A stretch of DNA of 64,000 nt from Chloroflexota bacterium. Lineage in GTDB: Bacteria; Chloroflexota; Anaerolineae; UBA4142. The position numbers were made by a program, and so were the translations under genes. The DNA is taken from the NCBI GenBank assembly GCA_016215025.1, contig JACRMI010000019.1, forward strand, positions 34,278 to 98,277. Direction: 5' to 3'. Numbering within the stretch: the first letter of the stretch is position 1; every line of letters begins with the position of its first letter. This document shows, piece after piece, positions 35,146 through 43,940 of the stretch. The notes beneath the pieces are model-generated. The model was not told the origin of the DNA and ran no database searches. It saw nothing but the letters and a program-made list of their open reading frames with translations.

Positions 35146-37170
35146 ATGATTCAATCTCTCTTTGCGCGCCAAGTTGAAAAACGTTCCGACCACATCAAAT
35201 TCAATGGGCGCATTCTCTTCCTTTGTGAAGACGCTGAACTCGTTAAACAACAACTTGCTGGGCAAGACCTCGATTGGAATCCGTCGATCAAATTGCGCGA
35301 TAACATTTCGACGGACGAAATCACGCCGGCGTACATCTGCTATTACTACGATGAAACACTCGGCGAATTTCCGTACCTGGGTTTGAAATGCGGCGATGAA
35401 AATCCTGTCGTGCGTGACTCGGTGAAAAAAGGCGGATTTGTCGCTTCGGTTGCGGGCAAGCGACGCGGCAAAGGCAGCAGCCGCGAGCAATCGCCGTACG
35501 CCGAAATGTGCGCGGGAATTCGCGTGGTCGTCGCCGAAAACGTCGAGCGCATCTATCAGCAGAATTGCCAGAACCTGGGTTTATTCGTCACGACGAACTT
35601 GAGCATCATCGACAAGATTCGCAACGGCGAAAACATTCCGCTGGCAGAATTCACGCGCGGCGAAGACGAAATCACGCGCGAGATCATCGAGTACGGCGGA
35701 TTATTTAATTTCAATGTCGCGCGCTTGCAAGGCAAGGTTTCGTTGCCGAAAATCACGACGCCCAAACGACCGATGACGCTCGCGGAAAAAATTCTCGCGC
35801 AGCATTACGTCGTCGATCTGTCGAATGATCGAATCGGCGTGCCTGCGGTGAAGCCGGGCGATTCGGGTTTCGTGCGCACGGACATTCGCTTCAGCCACGA
35901 GTACGTCACGCCGATGGCGGCGATCTTTTTCGAGCAGCTCGTCGGCAAAGACGAAAAGGTGACCGATCCCTCGTCGATTTTGTTCTTCCGCGATCATTTG
36001 ACTTTTCTCGCGCAAGTCATGCCGCCGGAGCGCGTCAAGATGGGGCTGCTCGATCTTGCGGGCGACTTGCAGAAAAAGCAGGCGGCATTCGCGCAGGCGC
36101 AAGGTATTCGCTTGCATGGCGAAGTCGGCGAGCGCCCTGGCTCCGAAGGTATCTGTCACTCGATGGTGTTGGAAAATTACGCGCTGCCCGGTCAAGTCAT
36201 CGTTGGCAGCGACAGCCACACGCCGCACTCTGGCGCGATGGGCTGCCTCGCGTTCGGCATCGGCACGACGGATGTGTTCAACGCGTGGATTACGAAAGAC
36301 GTGCGCGTGAAGGTTCCCGAAAGCGTCAAGATTGTCGTGCGTGGAGAGAAACCAGCGAACGTCACGGCGAAAGATATTATTCTTGAAATTCTGCGACATC
36401 CGTACGTCAAGAGCGGCGAAGCGATTGCCAAGGTGATCGAGTACAGCGGCGAAACGATTGCCGCGCTGTCGATTGACGAACGCGCGACGATGACGAACAT
36501 GGCAGCCGAAATTGGCGGATTCACCGGCATCATCGCAACTGCGTCGCAGAATGGCAAACCCAACGCGCGCGCCGTCGAGTTTTTGATGCAGCGGCGCGGC
36601 ATGTCGCGTGCGCAAGCGGAGCAAGCGTGTGCACCGAGGTTCAGCGATCCGAATGCCGAATACGCCAAGGTCATCGAAATCGATGCGAGTCAGTTGCGTC
36701 CCATCGTCGCGCGCCCGGGCGACCCAGGCAACGGCGTTTTTGTCGATGAGTTGGAAAGCGACGTGCGCATCACGAGCGCGTACGGTGGTTCATGCACCGC
36801 AGGCAAAAACGAAGACATGGATATGTACGCCGCCGTGTTTCAGCGCGCGTTCAGCGAAGGCAAACACATTGCGCCTGGCGTGCAGTGCTACATCCAATTT
36901 GGTTCGCAATCGACGCGCGATTACGCGGCGCGCAAGGGTTACATCGAACTATTCCGCGCGGTTGGCGCGCAAATCATCGAGCCGAGTTGTGGCGCGTGCA
37001 TCAACGCGGGACCCGGCGCATCGAAAACAAAAGACGAAGTGACGATTAGTTCGCAGAATCGAAATTTTCCAGGACGAAGCGGACCAGGGCAAGTTTATCT
37101 TGCTTCGCCGTATACCGTCGCCGCGAGTGCGATAGCCGGCAAAATCGTTGCCGCGGAGCTTGAAAATTAA
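35146..37170 (+). CDS. Aconitase-family hydro-lyase with N-terminal swivel domain
   Basis: A 674-aa [4Fe-4S] hydro-lyase. Residues ~50-200 form the swivel (LeuD-like) domain (NISTDEITPA, KRRGKGSSREQSPYAE). Residues ~230-670 form the catalytic (LeuC-like) part with GSDSHTPHSGAMG (D356, S357, H358) and three cluster cysteines, C550 in GGSCTAGK and C615/C618 in PSCGACINAGPG. AcnA-type enzymes have the swivel at the C-terminus. AcnB has it near the N-terminus but after a HEAT-like domain, which is absent here. Aconitate hydratase is the natural guess; isopropylmalate, homoaconitate or methylaconitate substrates remain possible. Confidence 0.85.
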   Translation: MIQSLFARQVEKRSDHIKFNGRILFLCEDAELVKQQLAGQDLDWNPSIKLRDNISTDEITPAYICYYYDETLGEFPYLGLKCGDENPVVRDSVKKGGFVASVAGKRRGKGSSREQSPYAEMCAGIRVVVAENVERIYQQNCQNLGLFVTTNLSIIDKIRNGENIPLAEFTRGEDEITREIIEYGGLFNFNVARLQGKVSLPKITTPKRPMTLAEKILAQHYVVDLSNDRIGVPAVKPGDSGFVRTDIRFSHEYVTPMAAIFFEQLVGKDEKVTDPSSILFFRDHLTFLAQVMPPERVKMGLLDLAGDLQKKQAAFAQAQGIRLHGEVGERPGSEGICHSMVLENYALPGQVIVGSDSHTPHSGAMGCLAFGIGTTDVFNAWITKDVRVKVPESVKIVVRGEKPANVTAKDIILEILRHPYVKSGEAIAKVIEYSGETIAALSIDERATMTNMAAEIGGFTGIIATASQNGKPNARAVEFLMQRRGMSRAQAEQACAPRFSDPNAEYAKVIEIDASQLRPIVARPGDPGNGVFVDELESDVRITSAYGGSCTAGKNEDMDMYAAVFQRAFSEGKHIAPGVQCYIQFGSQSTRDYAARKGYIELFRAVGAQIIEPSCGACINAGPGASKTKDEVTISSQNRNFPGRSGPGQVYLASPYTVAASAIAGKIVAAELEN

Positions 37171-37177
37171 TCCATGC

Positions 37178-37372
37178 TGTCATTCTGAGCGGAGCGAAGA
37201 ATCCCGTTTTCGCAGAGTGAGATTTTTCGCTTCGCTGCTCAGAAACTTGGATGTCACTCTGAGCGAAGCGAAGAGTCTCTCCTTCAGCGCGGGAGATGCT
37301 TCGCTGCGCTCAGCATGACAAGTTTCGGTTCTCAAACATGCCCGCGAGGGCATGAGATTCTCAGAATGACAA
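37178..37372. repeat. Dispersed palindromic repeats, copies 2a-2c
   Basis: The whole gap between the aconitase-like gene and paaK is made of TGTCATTCTGAGCGGAGCGA, TGTCACTCTGAGCGAAGCGA and inverted GCTTCGCTGCGCTCAGCATG / TTCTCAGAATGACA arms, three or four repeat units in alternating orientation. No gene is seen in it. Confidence 0.75.
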
Positions 37373-37406
37373 TGCTGGGTTGAAAAAACTATCTTCAGAG
37401 GGGAAG

Positions 37407-38705
37407 ATGCAAACCACATTCTTTAATCGTGAGATCGAAACCGCCAACCGCGATGAATTGACGCGACACCAAATCGCACGAATGCAAACGCTCGTGCGCG
37501 AGGTGCTCGCGTCGAATTCTTTTTACGGCAAAAAAATACGCGACGCGGGTATACACGACGCGCGCGACATTAAATCCGTCGAAGACTTTGCGTGTCTGCC
37601 GTTCACCAAAAAGCAAGAACTCGTCGACGATCAAGAAGCGCATTTGCCGTTCGGAACGAATTTGACGTATCCCATCGAAAAATATATTCGCGTGCATCAG
37701 ACCTCCGGCACGACGGGCAAGCCGTTACGCTGGCTCGACACGCGCGAGAGCTGGGATTGGTGGGCGCGCTGTTGGGGCGCAGTCTATAACGGCGCGGGCA
37801 TCGGCGCACAGGATCGAATTTTTTTCGCGTTCTCGTTTGGCCCGTTCATCGGATTTTGGGCGGCGTGGGCTGGCTCGGAAAAGATCGGCGCGCTCGCAAT
37901 CTCTGGCGGCGCACAAGATTCGTATCAGCGCCTGCGCAACTTGATCGATCTGCAAGCGACGGCATTGTGCTGCACGCCCAGCTACGCGCTGCATCTCGGC
38001 GAAATCGCGGCAAAAGAAAAAATCGATTTGCCGACGCAGACCCAGGTACGACGCATCGTTGTGGCGGGCGAACCAGGCGGAAGCATTCCCGGCACCAAGG
38101 CGCGCATCGAAGAAGCGTGGGGCGCAAAGCTGACCGATCATACCGGGGCGACGGAAGTCGGCGCGCATGGCTTTACGTGCATTGCCGAAAAGGGTGTTCA
38201 TCTCAACGAAGGCGAATTCTTTATCGAGGTGATCGATCCCAAGACGGGCAAACCCGCCGACGAAGGCGAATTGATTATCACGAATCTGGATCGCGTCGGC
38301 TCGCCCATCATTCGCTATCGCACCGGCGATCAGGTAAAGCTGAATCGCGCGCCATGCGATTGCGGGCGCACGTTCGCGCGCATGGAAGGCGGCATCATTG
38401 GTCGCATCGATCAGATGTTGATCGTGCGCGGCGTAAATATTTTTCCCAGCGCGATTGAAGCCATCGTACGTTCGTATCCACAGGTGCAAGAATTCGCCGT
38501 GGTGGTGGACCGCATCGAAGAGATGGACGAGCTTGAACTGCAAGTCGAAGTGGCGGGCGAAAATCCGCAAGCGGTGGTGGACACAATTGCGCGCGACGCT
38601 TCGCATCGATTAGGCTTGCGCATCAGCGTGAAACTGGCGACGCCGGAAACCTTGCCGCGATTTGAATTAAAGGCGCGGCGGATTACGGATAAAAGAAAAA
38701 AGTAA
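37407..38705 (+). CDS. paaK: Phenylacetate-CoA ligase
   Basis: 432 aa from the ATG at 37407, which has GAGG six bases upstream; the frame runs nine codons further. It belongs to the PaaK branch of adenylating enzymes: P-loop TSGTTGKPLRW (about 98-108), ATEVG near 245, YRTGDQVKLN, an MEGGIIGRIDQM hinge and a C-terminal domain. The reaction is phenylacetate (or a similar aryl acid) + ATP + CoA to the CoA ester. It fits the paa oxygenase genes 16 kb downstream on the other strand and sits directly ahead of a Liv transporter. Confidence 0.88.
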   Translation: MQTTFFNREIETANRDELTRHQIARMQTLVREVLASNSFYGKKIRDAGIHDARDIKSVEDFACLPFTKKQELVDDQEAHLPFGTNLTYPIEKYIRVHQTSGTTGKPLRWLDTRESWDWWARCWGAVYNGAGIGAQDRIFFAFSFGPFIGFWAAWAGSEKIGALAISGGAQDSYQRLRNLIDLQATALCCTPSYALHLGEIAAKEKIDLPTQTQVRRIVVAGEPGGSIPGTKARIEEAWGAKLTDHTGATEVGAHGFTCIAEKGVHLNEGEFFIEVIDPKTGKPADEGELIITNLDRVGSPIIRYRTGDQVKLNRAPCDCGRTFARMEGGIIGRIDQMLIVRGVNIFPSAIEAIVRSYPQVQEFAVVVDRIEEMDELELQVEVAGENPQAVVDTIARDASHRLGLRISVKLATPETLPRFELKARRITDKRKK

Positions 38706-38819
38706 TCACGAAAGGGCACGAAAGGGGTGAAAGCCGCGAGATAAATATTATTGATAGATGTTATTTCGAGCGAAGCGAGAAAAGACAACCAAAGAAAATA
38801 GATACGTGCGTACAGCAAA

Positions 38820-38849
38820 TTGACCCATTTGGCGCTTTATCCGTCTATA
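38820..38849 (+). promoter_or_regulatory. Candidate promoter of the first liv operon
   Basis: TTGACC (38820-38825), 18-bp spacer, TCTATA (38844-38849), 50 bases before the binding-protein start. Confidence 0.5.
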
Positions 38850-38899
38850 TACGCATGTTAATATGGTCACAAATTCAATCCTTAAGGAGGAGGTTTGGA

Positions 38900-40174
38900 A
38901 TGAAAAAGCGGATTGGAGTGCTTGTCGCTCTTGTTTTTGTGGTGCTGGTCGTGGTGGGCTGTGCGACAGCGCCGAGCGTGCCAGCTGCACAGCCCATTAT
39001 TATCGGCGTGCCTACTGCCTTGGGCACAATCGAAGGGACCGATTCACTCAACTCCGTCAAGATGGCGGTGGATGAGATTAATGCTAAAGGCGGCGTCAAT
39101 GTCGGTGGAACGAAACGACCGTTGCAGGTCGAATCGATTGACACGCGCGAAGCCGAGCCAGGCATCCCGGTCAACGATGCGTTGTCCGCCGTCGAGAAAT
39201 TGATTCTCGAAAAGAAACTTAACGCGATCGTCGTAGGCGCGTTCCGCTCCGAAGTTCTCCCCGCGTCGATGGACTTGGTCGGCAAATACAAAATCCCCTA
39301 TCTGACCACCATCGGCATGGCTCCTGTTCTTCAGCAAAAAGTCACCGAAGATTACAACAAATACAAATACTTTTTCCGCGTCGGATTCAATTCGACCTAT
39401 CTCGTTCAGTACATGACGCAGACAATGGGATTCTTGAATAAAGAATTCGGATTCACCAAAGCGTACATTGTCGATCAAGATGTCGCGTGGGCAAAAGGTA
39501 CGGGCGGTGGCGTCGAAGCCTGGTTCAAGGGCAATGGATGGACGGTGCTTGGACACGATTCGTACCCAGTCGGCGCATCGGATTTTGCTTCATCGCTGAC
39601 AAAAGCGAAGGATGGCAAAGCCGACGTGTTGGTTCCGATTTTCGATATGCCACAAGCCGGCATTTTGTTGAAGCAAGCGCGCGCCATGCAATTGCCTTCG
39701 TTGTTGACCGGTTTCATCAGCCCCGTCGCGCCCGCCTCGGCGTGGAAAACGTTTGAAGGCGAAGTCGATGGCATGGTCAACTTTGTGTTTGAAGTGGGGC
39801 CGCTCGCCGTGAAAGCCGTTCCCGCCTCGGTGACGTACAACGAGAACTATGGCAAGAAATTTGGCGAAGAGGCGCGCAACAAACTGAGCGGTCATGGCCC
39901 TGGTCCCGCATACGACAGTGTGTACATTCTCGCGGCAGCCATCGAGCGCGCTGGTTCGGTGGACGGCGATGCGCTCGTCACCGCGTTGGAAGCGACCGAC
40001 ATGAACGGCGTCATCGGCAAGATCAAGTTCAGCAAAGACCATCAAGTCGTGTATGGCATGGATCCCAAGGAAGCCGCGATTGGCGCAGCGTTCCAATGGA
40101 AGAATGGCGTGCGCGTCCCAGTGTTCCCGGCAGTAGCCGCGGAATCCAAGATCGAGTTGCCCAAGTTCAAGTAA
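38900..40174 (+). CDS. Branched-chain amino acid-type ABC transporter substrate-binding lipoprotein
   Basis: 424 aa from the ATG at 38900, seven bases after AGGAGGAGG; the frame is open from 38855. A Sec lipoprotein signal with lipobox VVGC (C21) is followed by a type-I periplasmic-binding fold (LivK/Peripla_BP_6: GVPTALGTIEGTDSLNSVKMAVDEINAKGG). The real ligand need not be an amino acid; in aromatic-degradation clusters these proteins often bind aromatic acids. A 240-base gap with hairpins separates it from the permease genes. Confidence 0.9.
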   Translation: MKKRIGVLVALVFVVLVVVGCATAPSVPAAQPIIIGVPTALGTIEGTDSLNSVKMAVDEINAKGGVNVGGTKRPLQVESIDTREAEPGIPVNDALSAVEKLILEKKLNAIVVGAFRSEVLPASMDLVGKYKIPYLTTIGMAPVLQQKVTEDYNKYKYFFRVGFNSTYLVQYMTQTMGFLNKEFGFTKAYIVDQDVAWAKGTGGGVEAWFKGNGWTVLGHDSYPVGASDFASSLTKAKDGKADVLVPIFDMPQAGILLKQARAMQLPSLLTGFISPVAPASAWKTFEGEVDGMVNFVFEVGPLAVKAVPASVTYNENYGKKFGEEARNKLSGHGPGPAYDSVYILAAAIERAGSVDGDALVTALEATDMNGVIGKIKFSKDHQVVYGMDPKEAAIGAAFQWKNGVRVPVFPAVAAESKIELPKFK

Positions 40175-40414
40175 AGATAATTGGACGCGGATGAACGCGG
40201 ATGAACGCAGATAAAAAATCAGTGTTCACCACAACACAGACTCTTCCCCTCGGACACGCTCCGCGAGAAACACTGGAGGGCTTTTCTGTTTGTTCCGTGT
40301 TTCTTTCCGTCTGAGGGGAGAAGAAATTTTCGCGAAGGCATTGTGTCAGTGTCCACTCAAAGGAGCACATCTGAGGGCGGCTGTACGCCAAGCCGCCCTC
40401 GCGTTTGAGGTCGT
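40175..40414 (+). other. Intercistronic gap with repeats and a GC-rich hairpin
   Basis: GACGCGGATGAACGCGGATGAACGCAG phrases lie just after the binding-protein gene, then CCCCTC/GAGGGG (about 40256/40315). A strong stem GAGGGCGGC/GCCGCCCTC follows (about 40373-40400), just before the permease start. There is no gene. It probably lowers permease expression relative to the binding protein. Confidence 0.5.
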
Positions 40415-41290
40415 ATGAATGTAGCCAGTATACTGCTCTATGGTTTGGTCAATAGCATTGTCTTGATCCTCACCGCGCTGGGCTTTAGTCTCACCTTCGG
40501 CTTGAGCAAGGTCGCGAACTTTGCGCACGGCGGTTTGTATCTCCTCTCCGGTTTCGTCGCGTGGATTGTCCTGAAACGATTTGACTTGCCGTATCCGATC
40601 GCAATTGTCGTCGCCATATTGTTGACCGGACTGTTCGGCGCGCTGATGTATCGATTCATTCTTCTGCGCGTGCGCGGCATCGAATTATCCGAAGTGATTT
40701 CGACGTACGCTATCGGCGTAGCCATCCTCGAAATTTTTCGTTGGGCGGGATTTGTCACGTACGAATTCAATCTCTCGCCCTTTATCAAAGGACAAACGCA
40801 AATCGCGGGCGTCTCTATCGATTATCAGCGCCTCATCGTCATCGGCGTTGGCGCGACGCTGGCGGTTTTGCTTTGGTTGTTCACGCATCATACGAAAATC
40901 GGCTTGGCATTGCGCGGCATTGCGCAAGACGAACACACCGCGCTCACGCTCGGCATCGAATCGGACTGGGCGGCGATGTTCAGCGTGGCGCTGGGTTCGG
41001 CGTTGACAGCGATTGCGGCGCTCACGATTCTGCCGCTCGGAATTATTTCGATCAATATCGGTTATGAAGTTTTGTTGATCGCAGTCGCCGTTTCTGTGCT
41101 GGGCGGGCTAGAAAGCACGGCGGGTCTCATTATCGGTGGACTCGTCCTGGGTTATTCGCAAATTATTGCCGCGACGCTCTTAGGTCCGCAATGGCTCATG
41201 GTCGTCTATCTCTTGGCGATTGTGTTGGTGCTGGCGGTCAAGCCGTCCGGCTTGCTGGGGCGATTCAAAGAACTAGAGGAGCGCGTTTGA
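40415..41290 (+). CDS. livH: Liv-type ABC transporter permease (LivH family)
   Basis: A 291-aa inner-membrane permease with about eight hydrophobic helices and the LivH-type start (ILLYGLVNSIVLILTALGFSLTFGLSKVANFAHGGLYLL) and end (LLIAVAVSVLGGLESTAGLIIGGLVLGYSQ). It pairs with the following LivM to form the channel. GAGG precedes the ATG. It overlaps the next gene by one base (TGATG). Confidence 0.9.
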   Translation: MNVASILLYGLVNSIVLILTALGFSLTFGLSKVANFAHGGLYLLSGFVAWIVLKRFDLPYPIAIVVAILLTGLFGALMYRFILLRVRGIELSEVISTYAIGVAILEIFRWAGFVTYEFNLSPFIKGQTQIAGVSIDYQRLIVIGVGATLAVLLWLFTHHTKIGLALRGIAQDEHTALTLGIESDWAAMFSVALGSALTAIAALTILPLGIISINIGYEVLLIAVAVSVLGGLESTAGLIIGGLVLGYSQIIAATLLGPQWLMVVYLLAIVLVLAVKPSGLLGRFKELEERV

Positions 41291-42315
41291 TGGCAACCGC
41301 ATTTCGCAAGGAACGATTGGATCGCGGTATCAAAGCGCGGTCGGATGATATTTTCGCGCTGGCGTCCCATCGCGAATTGTTGTACTTGTTATCGCCGCGC
41401 GTGTTGCTTATCGGCGGCTTGCTCATTTTTCCGTTGCTGAAAAATATCGTTGGGCTGTACTGGCAAAATGTTTTGCTCATTACGATCTCGATTGCGCTGC
41501 TTGCGATTTCGTGGGACTTGCTCGCTTCGGTCGGTCTCGTCTCGCTGGGTCAAGCGATGTTTTTTGGCATCGGCGGTTACATCGCGGGCGGGCTGAATGC
41601 GACGTTCAAACTGCCGCCGCTCTTGACGATTCCGCTCGGCACGGTTCTGGGCGCGCTTTTATGTGCGATCCTGCTTTATCCGGTGCTTCGTTTGCGCGGA
41701 ATTTATTTCGCGCTAATCACGCTTACACTTCCGCTCTTATTCATGCGCGTCGTCGAAGCAACCAAAATCCTGGGTGGCACCGATGGCTTGAGTGGTCTCG
41801 ATCCACTGCCCGATATTACGATCACGCTTTACATCGCGATTGCAGCGCTGTTGTTTGCGCTCTTTGGTTTTCGTCGACTCATCAACACTGATTACGGTTT
41901 GGTGCTCAAAGGCATCCGCGATAACGACCGGTCGGTGATTGCGGGCGGCATCAACATTTATTGGTACAAAGCACAAGCGGTTTTCTTGGCGGCATTGCCC
42001 GCGACATTTGCGGGTGCATTGATGACGCATCAGCATCAATTCGTCGGTATGCCCGCGTTCGCCTCCGACTATTCGGTGCTGCCGTTGACGGGCGCGATTG
42101 TCGGCGGGGTCGGCGGGTTTGCCGGTTCGATGCTCGGCGCATTCATCATCGTGCCTGTGTCGGAAATGCTGCGCGAGTTTGGAACCTTGCGCGTCGTGAT
42201 TTATTGTATCGTGCTAGTTATTTTTGTGGTTGGGGTGCCGGAAGGTCTGTTCAATTTCTTCCAGCGCAAGTATCACCAGTTCGAGCGCGTCGTGCCGATG
42301 GAGAGTGACACATGA
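41290..42315 (+). CDS. livM: Liv-type ABC transporter permease (LivM family)
   Basis: 341 aa from the ATG at 41290, coupled to livH by TGATG; an open extension back to 41191 lies inside livH and is not used. The protein has a ~45-residue cytoplasmic N-terminus, then about nine helices with the LivM hallmarks SWDLLASVGLVSLGQAMFFGIGGY, KGIRDNDRSVIAGG and GGVGGFAGSMLGAFI. Its stop overlaps the livG start (ATGA). Confidence 0.9.
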   Translation: MATAFRKERLDRGIKARSDDIFALASHRELLYLLSPRVLLIGGLLIFPLLKNIVGLYWQNVLLITISIALLAISWDLLASVGLVSLGQAMFFGIGGYIAGGLNATFKLPPLLTIPLGTVLGALLCAILLYPVLRLRGIYFALITLTLPLLFMRVVEATKILGGTDGLSGLDPLPDITITLYIAIAALLFALFGFRRLINTDYGLVLKGIRDNDRSVIAGGINIYWYKAQAVFLAALPATFAGALMTHQHQFVGMPAFASDYSVLPLTGAIVGGVGGFAGSMLGAFIIVPVSEMLREFGTLRVVIYCIVLVIFVVGVPEGLFNFFQRKYHQFERVVPMESDT

Positions 42316-43058
42316 CGCCAATCCTTCAAGTCGATCATCTCAGCAAACGCTTTGGCGGCGTCGGTGCGGTCTACCAGGTCAGTTTTGAATTGCAGCCTGG
42401 CGAAACGCTCGGCGTGATCGGTCCGAATGGTTCGGGCAAGACGACGCTCGTCAATCTCATCACCGGCTTCGTCAAACCATCCTCGGGCCACGTTTATTAC
42501 CAAGGCAAGGACATTACGATGGTCGAGCCATACGCCCGCGTCGATATGGGCATTGCGCGCAGCTTTCAAATGGTGCGACCGTTCTACAACTTGCCCGCGT
42601 TCAAAAATCTAATCATTCCGTTGTATTCGCCGCGCGTAAGTCGGCGCAAGGGCGGCAAGTCCGGCAATCGCGATGAGGTCGCCATTCACTTGCTCGAAGA
42701 AGTCGGATTCGAGCGCGATTCCCAGGTACCGTACAAATCGGCGGGAAGTTTGCCGCACGGCTATTTGAAACGACTCGAACTCGCGCGCTGTCTGGCGCTC
42801 GAACCGCAACTGTTGATTCTCGATGAATTGTTCTCCGGCATGAGCATGTCCGAAGTCGCCAGCGTGCTGCCGCTTATCGAAAAAATCAAAGAGCAGGGCA
42901 CGACGCTGATTATGATCGAGCATCGCTTACGTGAATTGTTCCGCATCGTCAAAAAAGTGATGGTGATGAATTTTGGCGAAAAGATTGCAGAGGGCGCACC
43001 GACAGAAGTGATCGAGATGGAGCAGGTGAAAAAAGCTTATCTGGGGTCCGAGGTTTGA
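42312..43058 (+). CDS. livG: Liv-type ABC transporter ATP-binding protein (LivG family)
   Basis: A 248-aa ATPase with Walker A GPNGSGKTT (about 36-44), LivG-type signature LPHGYLKRLELARCLA, Walker B LLILDE and a switch His in MIEHRLRE. The signature has Leu where LivG usually has Gln/Arg (LPYGxQRRLE). The Glu after Walker B is intact, so ATPase activity is expected. Start overlaps livM by four bases (ATGA). Confidence 0.9.
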   Translation: MTPILQVDHLSKRFGGVGAVYQVSFELQPGETLGVIGPNGSGKTTLVNLITGFVKPSSGHVYYQGKDITMVEPYARVDMGIARSFQMVRPFYNLPAFKNLIIPLYSPRVSRRKGGKSGNRDEVAIHLLEEVGFERDSQVPYKSAGSLPHGYLKRLELARCLALEPQLLILDELFSGMSMSEVASVLPLIEKIKEQGTTLIMIEHRLRELFRIVKKVMVMNFGEKIAEGAPTEVIEMEQVKKAYLGSEV

Positions 43059-43061
43059 GCG

Positions 43062-43805
43062 ATGCTTCAAGTCAAAAATCTCACCGTCTTTTACGAAAAC
43101 GCGCTTGCGCTCAATGGATTGACCCTAGACGTGCGTCCGGGGGAAATCGTCGGATTGTTCGGATCGAATAGTGCGGGCAAGACGACACTGATGAATACGG
43201 TCGCGGGCTTGACGCTCGATTTGAAAATCAAAGAGGAGCGTCGCGGCGGCGAACGCATCACAGTTCATGGTGATTTGAAATTCGAAGGTGAAGATATTCT
43301 GCAGATCAAGCCAAGCGACCGCGTGAAAAAAGGCATCGTGTTGTGCCGCGAGCGTCATCCTGTTTTCCGCGAGAGCAGTGTCGTCGAAAATCTCAAGATC
43401 AGCGGTTATTTGCGTCCCACTGCCGAAGTTTATTTGACCATCGCGCTCGTCTTTGAAATGTTTCCGCACTTGGTACGCTTGAAGAGTCGCAAAGCGGGGT
43501 TGCTCAGCGGCGGCGAACAGCAAATGCTGGCAATTGGCATGACGCTCGTTGCGCGCCCACGCTTGTTGTTGTTGGACGAACCGTTGCTCGGACTTTCTCC
43601 AGCGATGCAAGGCGACATCGTGCGCGCGATGCGCGATATTCAAAAGCGCGGCATTACGATTCTGGTGACCGAGCAGTACGCGCGCCCGATCTTTCCGGTG
43701 ATCGATCGTGGCTACGTGATCGAAAACGGCACGTTGATCGTTAGCGGCACGGGCAAGGAATTGATGGACAACCCCGAAGTCAAGTCGGCATATTTTGGGA
43801 TTTGA
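43062..43805 (+). CDS. livF: Liv-type ABC transporter ATP-binding protein (LivF family)
   Basis: A 247-aa ATPase with Walker A GSNSAGKTT (about 33-41), signature LLSGGEQQMLAIG, Walker B LLLLDEP and VTEQYARP. A charged insertion (KIKEERRGGERI, about residues 52-70) lengthens the segment after Walker A compared with usual LivF. It is the last gene of the first liv operon and is followed by a dispersed palindromic repeat. Confidence 0.9.
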   Translation: MLQVKNLTVFYENALALNGLTLDVRPGEIVGLFGSNSAGKTTLMNTVAGLTLDLKIKEERRGGERITVHGDLKFEGEDILQIKPSDRVKKGIVLCRERHPVFRESSVVENLKISGYLRPTAEVYLTIALVFEMFPHLVRLKSRKAGLLSGGEQQMLAIGMTLVARPRLLLLDEPLLGLSPAMQGDIVRAMRDIQKRGITILVTEQYARPIFPVIDRGYVIENGTLIVSGTGKELMDNPEVKSAYFGI

Positions 43806-43811
43806 ACGCCG

Positions 43812-43921
43812 TTGTCATTCTAAGCGGAGCGAAGAATCTCATCTTTGCGAAATGTGAGATTCTTTGTCGCTTCGCGAATAAAATTTCGGAAATGATTCAA
43901 AGAGTCGCTCCTCAGAATGAC
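43812..43921. repeat. Dispersed palindromic repeat, copy 3
   Basis: TGTCATTCTAAGCGGAGCGAAGAATCTC at the left and GAGTCGCTCCTCAGAATGACA at the right enclose degenerate inner copies. It lies between livF and an acyl-CoA ligase gene. Confidence 0.7.
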
Positions 43922-43940
43922 AAATTGAGTTGAGGCATTT

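Noticed and set aside
35701..36624. 307-aa minus-strand open frame
   Set aside because: It is antisense to the aconitase-family gene, rich in R, H and Q with no domain. It is a shadow of a strongly biased coding sequence.
37725..38606. 293-aa minus-strand open frame
   Set aside because: It is antisense to paaK and has no recognisable motif or ribosome site.
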